From: Zopfochytrium polystomum
Taxonomy: Eukaryota; Chytridiomycota; Chytridiomycetes; Chytridiales; Chytridiaceae
Direction of reading: 5' to 3'
NCBI GenBank assembly: GCA_025765615.1
Contig: JAIVFJ010000410.1
Coordinates: 1-45,502, forward strand
DNA: 45,502 bases
Every line of letters begins with the position of its first letter. Within the stretch, counting starts at the first letter, position 1. The notes beneath the pieces are model-generated. The model was not told where the DNA came from and ran no database searches. It saw only the letters and a list, made by a program, of their open reading frames with translations. The translations under genes and the position numbers were made by a program. Positions 21,663 to 30,952 of this stretch are shown in pieces.

Positions 21663-22685
21663 GCCTTAGTGACGCCGAAAGCGTAGTCGGCAAGACGGCT
21701 GATTTCACCCGGCTGATAGTACATCAGTGGCGGGCGGCCGACGACGACGTCAGGATTGCGGGGAAAGGGACGTGCAGTGCTTGCAGCGGATTCGCCGTCA
21801 ACGTCGACGTCGTCATCAACTTCATCGCCGTCGACGCTTTCGGCTTCAACTTCATCGCCTTCAAGTTCGACGATGCGGCGGTCCTCCCAAATCACTCGCC
21901 GTGAGTTTGAGGGGGAGGAGGGGGCGCCCTCATTGTCCAAACACATTTGCAGAGATAATGTCTCCATTTCTTGATCAACTTCATTCTACGGCAAATGCGG
22001 CGCACAGCCAGAGAATTAGAGAAAATTGACGTTTACAAGAAAATCATACCTTCGGTGCAGTAGTACACTGTGAGATGCCTGACTCACGGGATACTGTCTC
22101 CGCTGCAGGAACAGGCATCGCTGCCAGTTGGTCACCCTCAGTCAGAGCGTCACAAGACATGGCTGCATCAGTAGCCGTTGCGCTGCTGATGGTGTTTTCA
22201 GAACCTTTTTGAGGTTGGCTCTCTCCAATGTTGGGAAACTCTCCGCGTTCCCTCGCCGCTTCCGCTGCAAGCAGGGCAGTTTGGACTATCCGTGTTTCTG
22301 CGACGTCACCAGTACCAACATCGCTTGGCAAAGGGTGGCGGGGCACTGCTGGTTCGATTTCGGTCACCTCTGCAGACACTGTCGGTTCTGGGGGAAGGAA
22401 GCCCGCCTCCTCAGGAATCTGCACTGAACCGGAGTTTGCGACGGTTTGATTCGCTGTTGCCGAGACAGCCGTGGGGTTTTCCTCGCGCCAATCCACCGCG
22501 AGTTCCGAGTCTAATTCCTCCTCGCTCGTTGGCGTCTCGTACATCGCTGATTGTGAAGATGGCGTATCAAAGTGAAAGTCGGCCCAGCTGTCGTCGTCGT
22601 CTTCACTCGAAGAGTCTCCAGACAGTACCGACGCGGAGGACCTCTCGGCTTCTTCAAGTGTCAGAGCTTCCATACCCACCACCAT
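21027..22685 (-). CDS. Uncharacterised acidic protein, paralog B (VKWC-domain)
   Basis: Three exons on the minus strand: 22685-22050, 21985-21665, 21485-21027 (about 471 aa). The first intron is GTATGA...GTAG (64 bp). The second appears to be a GC-AG intron (AAG|GCGAGT ... CACAG, 179 bp) holding a CA microsatellite; both sides are phase 0. The N-terminal part is acidic (SGDSSSEDDDDSWADFHFD). Exons 2 and 3 share a duplicated segment, RRVIWEDRRIVELEGDE against RMIYEDGRIIELEGDE, followed by SVDGDEVDDDVDV. The C-terminal domain has VEVPFPNPCSGSYLKV, DSQTGLYVFML and MLEVKWC, and is shared with the upstream neighbour. I do not recognise the family. The start overlaps the neighbour's 3' end by 25 bp, so a single fused gene with a missed intron or frameshift is the alternative. 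Confidence 0.6.
21616..21660. repeat. (AC)n microsatellite
   Basis: About 22 AC units inside the inferred GC-AG intron of paralog B. Confidence 0.95.
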
Positions 22686-24185
22686 TGAACGCCCAGAGTG
22701 AGTTCCAGAGTACCATCGTGGTTGGCGCTGGTGTTGAAAGACGTGCCCCTCTGGCCATCGCTGCGTCTGCCCACGTTCCTCTGGAGGTCGCCTCCGCGGG
22801 GGTGGGTTTCTGCTCCACCTCCGTCGCCTCCATCATCATCGCCATTTCCTCCAAGGTCTCCGCCTGGAGAATCGCCTGAACACCACTTCACTTGCAGCTT
22901 CTCGGCGGCGTCGGCGGTCTGGAAGACTGTCACAACGGGCATTCCCCTATCGAGCCAGAACCTCCACAGCCCGGAGCGGTCGTCGTATCGAGGCTTTTTT
23001 CTCCCAACCCCTCCAATTACCAAGAATGATCCACTGCAAGGGTCGGGGAAGGGAGCTTTGATGGAATTCGACGTCGGTTGTTCGAACGCTGTACCTACTA
23101 CTGTGATTTCGAGCGAGGACGACGCGGTTGCCGGGACCACGTCCTGAAGAGGGCAACGTAAGATCCCAGTCGGTGGGGAGACTGATTATTTTTGCACGCG
23201 GACTCTTACCGATGCGCTATTGATAGGGCGGGCCGTGCTGCTCTGAGGAAGTGATTGAAATACCGGGAGCTGCGCGCGCTGGGCGGGCTGATAGGGCAGC
23301 GCTGGTGCTGGTTGTTGTTGTCGCGGTAGCGCCGGCGATGGGGGCTGGGTTGCCGGATGCAAGTGTCGTTGGTGGTCAGATCCTCCCGCACGGTGGTAAG
23401 ACGGAGACGGGACTGCCAAAGGCAAGCTTTCTTGACCCTGGTCGACAGTTAGCCAACCCAAAAGTGGAGAACCAGCCGATTGGCGCTTCTTACCGGGGTG
23501 TTACCCGCGTGAGAATGGCCAAACGAAGGAGGTGCAGTCGATTGTGGTTGCCATGAAGAACTTGGCGCCGTCTCCGTGTGCATGCGGTCGCGAACTTTGT
23601 CAACGCCGGCGTGGTCGTCGTCGCCCATGAGGAAGTGGACGGCATCTCTGCCGTCGTGGACAGGGGCGTCGGGCACACGAAGCGAGTCCTGTCATTGAAA
23701 TGCGATGCAGGCTGAGCGCGTTACGTACGAGAGGCAACGGATCCCGATCCGCTGCTTTCTTACCGACGAGTTGCTAAAGGTTTGAGAGTGTCGCGTGTGC
23801 GGCAAATGGCTCAGCGCGGGACTGTTGGGGAAAGACGAGGAAGGTTGAACCAGGAAATCGATCGATAGGTTACGAGGTTGTCCCCGCAACACCTCCCTGC
23901 AGTTGTGCGCGTTCACGAGCTGGTGGAAACGAACGGAAGTCAGTCAGTAGTTGGCTCAAGACTTTTCGAATGGGCCCCGTTTCCATCGGTTCGTTTCACG
24001 ATGCCGACACACACACACACACGCACACACACGCACACACACACACACACGCACAGCACACGCACACAGACCTCACTGGCGTCCAGACCGGCCAGGATCC
24101 AAGAGGTGAATGAATTTGGCGAAACGCCTCGCTGATGATCGGCGGTGCTGAAGATCGCCGACGACGACGACGACGACGACGTCAT
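22661..24185 (-). CDS. Uncharacterised protein, paralog A (VKWC-domain)
   Basis: Five exons on the minus strand: 24185-24072, 23919-23764, 23688-23494, 23437-23210, 23143-22661 (about 391 aa). Junctions are all phase 0; donors 2-4 are GTAAGA, and donor 1 (GAG|GTCTGT) is weaker. Introns are 56-152 bp. An upstream in-frame ATG at 24239 is possible. The N-terminus is Ser-rich, then LVNAHNCREVLRGQPRN; the middle is Pro/Gln/His-rich and disordered-looking. The last exon carries a domain of about 95 residues: LEITVVGTAFEQP, IKAPFPDPCSGSFLVI, DDRSGLWRFWLD, KLQVKWCSGD. It is clearly homologous to the C-terminus of paralog B. No signal peptide or membrane segment is seen. The function is unknown. Confidence 0.6.
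24006..24066. repeat. (AC)n microsatellite
   Basis: AC repeats with GC interruptions, inside intron 1 of paralog A. Confidence 0.9.
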
Positions 24186-24239
24186 CACGCCACAACCACC
24201 CTTTTTTGTGAAAGCGAGACGCAACTGCTTGGCTGACAC

Positions 24240-24977
24240 GCGTTACCGTCGCCGTGCGGTGCTGCACTCTACACAGCACGCAGCTCACAGTGAGACCCTT
24301 TCTTCTTCCTTTTAACAATAACGCGAACTTGGATAACTTTCTGTTGCACCGCTTTCGTAAATATCGGGGACGAAACAACAAGGATCGGTCGGTTCTTTCG
24401 GACCGCCCACCAGAAAAGAGGTAAGCCCGAAGCGAAAGTTCACGCCGCCGACACTCGTACGATCTTGGGTGTGACGTTCAACGACCGTGCGGGGTTCCTC
24501 CCAGCGGCTGGAAGTCTTGGTGGTCACCAATAAAGTCGAGGGGCGGGACTGGGCAACACACTTGGTTGGGGGCAAGTAGCGTTCCCACATCCATTGATTC
24601 TCGTTCTGGGGTGTGGTTGTTGTAAAGCTTCCCAAAGCCCAAGTTCGCTGCGGGTCATCCTGGCAATGGTGGTTGCGGCAGCAGCCAGCGCGCCTTGTTG
24701 ACTGACAGCCAGCCAGCGTATAGCGAGTACTAGTAGCACCCATACCTCCTTTGCGCAGTGAGTAGTGCGAGTGTGAGTGTGAGAGTGAGAGTGAGTAGTG
24801 TGGGTGTGTGAGTGAGTGAGCGGGCGGGTGGTGGCGGGTGGCACGCGGCGCGGTCGAGCGGAAGATCAGGCCACCACCCTGAACAAACAAAACAAACAAA
24901 CAAAAAAACATGTGATTGCAAGCGGAGTTTGAATGGGAGGATGGGGCGTGAGACAGAGCTGATTTATCAACTGCTCG

Positions 24978-25053
<76 letters not shown>

Positions 25054-25506
25054 CAGCAGAGAGCGGGCGGGTGGACTGATTGATCAGCTCGTCGTTTCTG
25101 TTGTTGTTATTCGGGCGCCGTCGCCGTCGTCGCCGTCGTCGTCGCTCGCCCACACGCTCGCTCGCACGCTCGCTCTGCCCCGCCCCCCGCTCGCCCCGCT
25201 CTGCTCCGCCCCCCGTCCGATCCTGTCCGATCCACACTCCCCCAAACAAACACACACAAACACACACAAACGGCACTCACCCCACTGGCAACCACTCACC
25301 AGTGCCCACCATACGCCCCCCAACCCGGCAACAGCAGTACTACCGACACTCACTCAAACACAACCCACCGATGCCCGCCCCCGCCGCCGCCGCCGCCGCT
25401 GCCGCCGCCGCCGACCGGTAAAACCGTTCCCATCCCAGTAGAAGCCCCCCCACCCGGAAACTAACCATTCCCCCACCATCAATTAATCAACACAAACAAA
25501 CTACCC
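24240..25506. promoter_or_regulatory. Divergent intergenic region, paralog A / acid lipase
   Basis: About 1.3 kb between the two start codons. It holds a GA microsatellite (24979-25053), GTGAGT-like repeats near 24770-24820, and CGTC/CGCC trinucleotide runs. The lipase leader is C/A-rich from about 25230. No RNA gene or TATA box was recognised. Confidence 0.45.
24979..25053. repeat. (GA)n microsatellite
   Basis: About 36 GA units with one AA interruption, upstream of the lipase gene. Confidence 0.95.
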
Positions 25507-28164
25507 ATGGACAGCTCCCCTCCCGCCGCCGCCGCCGCCTCCGCCGCCGGGACCGCCCCGCACCCCCCCGCCAAGCAGCTGCCCTACACCGTCGCCGCGC
25601 TGCCATCGCCCGCCCCGTCACCGCCGCCGCTGGTGCTGGCTGCCGCCGCCGCCGAGGCGCTCTCGGCCTCGACGGCAAGGGACGCGCCGGCGCTCTGCGC
25701 AAAGACAACGACCGCGTTTGCTGCGACCGCGACGCCGACAAAGCAACCGCAGCAGCCGAACCCGCACTCGCCGCCGCCGCCGCCGGCCACCGCGGTAGCC
25801 ACAAAGGCGACGCGCGAGAACGTGGACCGCGTCGTGCGGGCCGATACCACGGCAGACCTGCTGCGGCTCTGGTAAGTAGTTAAATCCGCGCTAGGTTTCC
25901 CCACCACCACAAACACATTTTCCCGTTCGATTCGTTCCTGCTCAAAATTCCCCTTCAAAACAAAAAAAATAGGTCCTACCCCGTCGAAACCCACCACGTC
26001 CCCGTCCCGTGCCCCTCCGGCGCCCGCCCGCTCCTCCTCACCCTGTTCCGCGTCCCGAACCCGCGCTTTGGAACCACCCGCTTCGCCTCTGCTGCGTCGT
26101 CAACATCCGCCGACGCCCCGCCAAAGCCCTGCCCGCTCCCCACCGTCCTCCTCTGGCCCGGCCTCGGCGTCGACTCGTCCGTCTTTGCCTGCGCCCCGGA
26201 CGGCCCGCACGCGAACCTCGCGACCGTGCTCGCGGACGCCGGAAAGGACGTGTGGCTGGCGAACGCGCGCGGGTCGCGGTACGCGACCCCGACCGGCGCC
26301 GGCGCCGGCGGCGGCTCCGACGGCTCCAACGACCGCATCGGCGGGGACTCGGCGGCGGCGGCGGCGAGCGTCGACGAGATTGTGGCAAGAGACGTGGTGG
26401 CGGTGGTGCGGTACGTGAAGCGGGTGACGGGGCGGGAGACGCTGTCGTGGGTCGGGTTCTCGCAGGGCGCGTTGGTCGGGCTGGCCGCGCTCAGCGTCGT
26501 CGAGGAGTTGGAGGGCGTCGTGGACGTGTTTGTCGGGCTCGCGCCCGCGATCAAGCCGCCCAGTTGAGTGCTGGTTTTTTTTTTGGGGGGGGCCTTTTGC
26601 TTTGCGTTGCGTGTGCTTCTCTTTGTGTTTTGACCCCTTAACTCCGCCCCACCACGCACACACAAAAAAGAACCAAACAGCACCCTCATGAACTCGCTGC
26701 TGTCGGCGTTCGGCCCCGAGGGGCTCTACGCGCTGCTGGGCCGCGGCCGCTTCCTCGAGATTGGCCGCCAGATCCGGCCGTACCTCCCCGCGTCCGTCTA
26801 CGCGCGGCTGATTGACGGCGCGTTCAAGCTGCTGTTTGACTGGGACGTGGCCCGCGTCGGCGACCGCGACCGCAAGACGGCGTTGTATCGACACGTGTTT
26901 TCCGGGTGCAGCGTGCGGAATGTGGTGGTAAGGGGTTGATTTTGCTTTTTTGCAGAGAAACCGTGGAAAAAACTCTAAAGAAAAACTACAAAACAAAAAA
27001 AAAAAAAAAATGCAAAAACAGCACTGGTGCCAGAACATGCACGACGCGGCGGCCACCTCGTTCAGCCACTACAACAGCGGCCGTGGCGGAGCCTCGGCGG
27101 CGGCGGCGTCGTCCGCGTCCGCCGTCCTCCTCGGCCTCGCGACAGCCGCCACCGCAGCGTCCAACACCACCAACGCCGCCTTCCAGCCCTCGCAGCCCGC
27201 AAAGTACCCGCTCAAGCACATCCAGACGACCCCGCTCCACATTTTCTTTGGCACCCGCGACACGTTTACGGACCCGGCGCACGCGCGGGAGCACCTGCCC
27301 CGCGCCGCGACGATCGAGATGGTCGAAGGGTACGCGCACTTGGACTTTTTGTGGGCGACGGATATCGGGGTGAAGGTGTGGCCGCGGGTGTTGGAGGTGT
27401 TGGGGGAGGCGGCGGAGAGGGGCAGGAGGAGGGAGGTGGAAAGGGAGAGGGTGGAGACGGAGGTGTTGGAGAGGGAGGAGAAGGTGAAGAAGGAGAAGGT
27501 TGGCGGTGGTGTGGGGAAGGGGGTGAGGTTTAGGGAGGAGGCGGAGGAGGTTGTGGTGCGCGGCGAGGAGGAGTGCGAGGATGAGGATGTGGAGGAGGAG
27601 GGCAGCAGCGGGGCTTTTTTGGAGGATCTGGAGCTCGAGGACGGCGTGAGCGGCGTGTGGCGGGTGCCGTCGGACGAGTATGACGACGACGACGACTATG
27701 ACGACCAGAGCGATGGCGACGACTACGACGGCGGCGTCGATGGCGCGTTTGTGCGGCACGTTGGGGACGACGGGATAGTGTTTGGGCGTGGCAGGACCGG
27801 CGGCGGCGGCGGTGGTGGCGGCAGGCGAAGCCGGGAGGTGGTGGTGGACGACCCGAGCGTGGTGGAATTGGAGGAGTACACTGACGACGACGACGACGAC
27901 GAGGAGCACGAGGATGGCAACGGCGGCAAGAACGAAGGGTTTTCGTTGCCGGCTGTGGCGGCCGCGGCGGAGGATTACGGCGCGTTTGGCGCGTTTGGGG
28001 CGTACGGCGCGTACGGTGCGAACGAAGACGAGGAGGACCACCGCGGGGGCGCAGGAGGCGTGAGCAGCGCGCGCGAGTTTCTGCGGATGGTGCGGGGCGA
28101 GGTGGACGGCGAGGAGGAGGAGGATGCGGGGTGGGGAGGTATTGGGAGGGTATCGAGTGAGTGA
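25507..28164 (+). CDS. Acid lipase / steryl ester hydrolase-like alpha/beta hydrolase
   Basis: Four exons: 25507-25871, 25973-26562, 26671-26927, 27022-28164 (784 aa). It resembles the lysosomal acid lipase / yeast Tgl1-Yeh family, which cleaves sterol esters and triglycerides. Landmarks: SYPVETHHVPVPCPSG at the domain start, DVWLANARGSRYA, nucleophile elbow GFSQG (Ser285), WCQNMHDAA...SHYN, Asp484 in FFGTRDTFTDP, and His510 in GYAHLDFLW. Triad spacing fits the family. The family's HG before the oxyanion loop is PGLG here, and the elbow is GFSQG rather than GHSQG. The N-terminal 110 residues are Ala/Pro-rich, and the last 265 form an acidic Glu/Asp/Gly tail, unusual for this family. No clear signal peptide is seen. 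The exon 2/3 junction is the least certain; CCCA|GTTGAG with AAAAAG acceptor keeps the frame. Confidence 0.88.
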
Positions 28165-29189
28165 GTGAGAGTCGTGGGGAGGAGACGCGGACAGGGACAG
28201 GGCTAGGGCTGGTGTATGTGTGTTATTTTGGTTCGACACACTTTGTTTTTTTTTTTTTTGTTTTTTTTTTTTACATTGCAAGCAAGCAAGGAGCGCCCAA
28301 ACCAGCAAACAAGAGAAGGAAAAAAAAGAGAAAACAAAATAAGAAAAAAAAGATGGAGTGCTTCCGACGCGTGCGTGTCTCCGTGTCTGTGCGTGAAACA
28401 GCAAAATTGCTCACCCCCACCCTCTCTGCGCGCTCTTTCCTTTATAATGAAAGAAAGCTTCTGCGAAAAGGGGGGGAGACTGTTTCTATGCCGTAGAAAC
28501 AAACATCTTGAAACAAACATCAATAGGGAGCAGCAACCTCAGGGGTTTGCAACAATCAATATCAATTCATTGATTGAGGGATTGGGAGACACCAATCAAT
28601 TTCCAATACCATTGCCAATTTTCATCAATTTTTCCACTGCATTGAAACAGTGGGACCAGGGCTTGTTTGTTTTGAAAGCAATATAAATTTCTGCGTCAGA
28701 CAACACTGCCAACCCAGACCCCCACCGCCACCCTCCACCTGCCGACCCAGCAAAAAAATAGTAAAGCCCCATCAACGTAACAAAATGGCTGAAGTTTCAA
28801 CGAACGCTGCCACAGCTTCTTGCACAAGGAGATTGCCTGTTGGTTTTTTGAACTGAGCCAGAGCACCCACCGTAAATGCATTTTGTGTCCAGGAATCAAG
28901 TTAATCAAGCAAGAGCTCACTTGCAGCTTCAGCAACCTTGCTTGTGACATTCAAATGTTCACCTCAATTGGCAAGAGGTGATGGCTCCTTTTGGTGTCAA
29001 CTGCCACACCATCAACTATCCAATAGGTTTTGTGAGAACTCCTCTTCAATTCATGGGCTCATCTATAGTCTAGTGGCAAAGGGAAAAGAGAAGTCTTTAA
29101 GATGGGAAGCTCCTGGTTATTACCAGTACCCTTGGATTCAGCTCAAACTCAACAAAGATGCATGATGTGGTTCAATTCTGTCTTTATTC
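28165..29189. other. Lipase 3' region and AT-rich spacer
   Basis: Poly-T runs at 28246-28272 and A-rich sequence near 28318-28350 look like a 3' UTR. From about 28500 the composition drops to AT-rich repeat-compartment sequence. No gene was recognised. Confidence 0.4.
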
Positions 29190-29191
29190 AA

Positions 29192-29270
29192 GGACAGCTA
29201 GACCAAGCGGAATTGCTCAATGAAGAGTCTCCACAGCCCCCAGGTTCGAGCCCTGACGGTCTAACATGGT
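29192..29270 (+). repeat. tRNA-like sequence, possible SINE head
   Basis: CTAGACCAAGCGG (A-box-like, about 29199) and GGTTCGAGCCC (perfect core B box, about 29243) are spaced as in a tRNA. A full cloverleaf with paired acceptor stem is not evident, so a tRNA-derived SINE is more likely than a working tRNA gene. Confidence 0.4.
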
Positions 29271-29725
29271 GGTAACCAACAGGCAGCAGTTCAACAAAGG
29301 AATGCCCTTGGCATCTGCCAGTATCACAGAGACAGAGCTCAATGTGTGAACCAACCAGGTTGGTATACACACTGGCCTGGGGAAATCATACTTCAACTAG
29401 CTTGGTCTGGTAGCGCTGGCCTGGGGAGAAACACCAAAGAGGAAAGAAAAGGATTGGTTGTTACCAAGGTAGGATTTATTGAGAGAGAGTAGATATATCA
29501 TGAAGAGCAAGAGAGAAGAGAGAGGGTTTTTTTAAAGGAAAGGAGAGGAAAGAAAGAAGAAAAGAAGGAAGAAAGAAAGAAAAGAGAAAAAGGGAAAAGA
29601 CATAACAAAAGGAGAAAATGAAAGAACAATTTGGAAGGATGAATCACTCTTTCAGCCACAACCTCTCCTGCCTCCAAATTTGGGGTGAACATAATTTGAG
29701 GCTTTGAGGCCACATCAGTGCAAGG

Positions 29726-30033
29726 TGTTATGAATCACCCTCTGGAAACTTCTGGAACCTTGTAGAACATTCCTTCATGGAACCTTGTGGAACCTTCTGG
29801 AACCTTCTTTGCTTTCCTGACTTGTCTTGTTGTCATTGGTATCATTGGTATCATTGTATTACTAATTGCTCTTTCTGGAACTTTCTTTGAGTCTTGACAA
29901 GGAACACTCTCAAAAGGTATAATAGGGGGATGGGGGACCTGTCCCATCCCTCAAGTGAATTATTGTTTCCAATACAATCATCACTCCTCTCAGTTCCTTG
30001 TCTGCCTTACCTTGTCCTGCCATGTTCCTGACA
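29726..30033 (+). mobile_element. Solo LTR, family 2 (308 bp, HSE-like array)
   Basis: Starts TGTTATGAATCACC and ends TTCCTGACA. It is near-identical to 44664-45016 except for about 45 bp fewer of the GAA/TTC repeats. It has a TATAATAG box at about 29918 and a leader downstream. No matching 5-bp duplication was found: the left flank is CAAGG and the right flank AATAC. It may therefore be one end of a lost element or a recombination product. Confidence 0.78.
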
Positions 30034-30952
30034 AATACAGATACAGGAAAAGAAAAAGAAAAAAGCCACCGCACAGCCAGGAACCAAACATCAAACAAGG
30101 TGCCAATTGCACAAGCGACCTGCCGGTCGGGTTTGTCCTTCTCAAGTAGGTTCGGTCGCCTCGGGTTCTCGAGGCAAAGGCCCGTCTTGCTGTCGACGAC
30201 TTGTGATGTTGTCGTGATGGAGCTCGTGGCTGCACCCGACCCCGCCGACTCGCTGAAAACCCCTTGTTTCTGTTTCTTCATTCGTTGCGCAACTCACCGT
30301 CTCGCTCAAAGGTGACGCGATGGACGCTGTTCAATTGCTGCTTATCATGGCGGAGGCAACTAGGGCGGTCCAAGACTGCCACCGCGGGCGTGGCGCAGTT
30401 GGACCTACAGCCGGAGGTTTCTACTTTGAATCCGTTGAAGGGTTTGATAAAAAAAAAAAATAATAATAAACTCTGTAAAAATATTTACCCTCCACAAGGC
30501 GAATTTTTCTTTCTTCAAAACGAAAATCTAACTGGGCATGAGCGACCCCGCGCGACCCTCTCTGAAGCTAACCTGCCTTGGCGGGAGAAGGTTAATTGAT
30601 GGTGTCGTCGGGGGCCGTCGACAAAGCCGGCTTCTACGACGCGGCCACCCTTGTCGGCCGGCGGTGGAATTCCGCCGCCACTGATTGATGGAATTTTGGC
30701 CGTCATACATATTTGCGTTGGGAAGGGTGCAAAAAAAGGAGCTTCTTAACGATTTTCCTGTCTCGCTCGGTTCTTTCAACTATCAACTATCTAACTTTTT
30801 TCTTTCCGATTCCGGCGAATATTCGAATATTCGATACCTTTTCGTCCGCAAAGCGACGTGGTGGTCATCGACTTTGTGGAAAATTTTGGCAGCACAGTCC
30901 CCGCCTGCTAACTGGCACGTACATATATTTTGGGTCTCATCAACCGAGGTTT
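30034..30952. other. Spacer with remnants between LTR and kinase-Sel1 gene
   Basis: GC-rich patches alternate with A-rich ones. Minus strand 30281-30034 opens with MKKQKQGVFSESAGSG and runs into the LTR, which may be an N-terminal gene fragment cut by the insertion. A + strand frame from 30320 (MDAVQLLLIMAEATRAVQ, about 47 codons) ends at poly(A). Neither can be assigned. Confidence 0.35.

Noticed and set aside
22044..22685. Treating this exon as part of the upstream paralog A
   Set aside because: It needs an intron of almost no length or a frameshift; two adjoining genes explain the sequence with fewer assumptions, though fusion stays possible.
26986..28404. 472-codon frame on the minus strand opposite the lipase tail
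   Set aside because: It mirrors the GC-rich acidic coding exon (His/Leu/Val runs from Asp/Glu codons) and has no motif of its own; the + strand lipase is supported by its triad and splice sites.
29192..29270. Functional tRNA gene
   Set aside because: A and B boxes are present, but I could not fold a convincing acceptor stem and anticodon arm; kept only as a possible SINE head.
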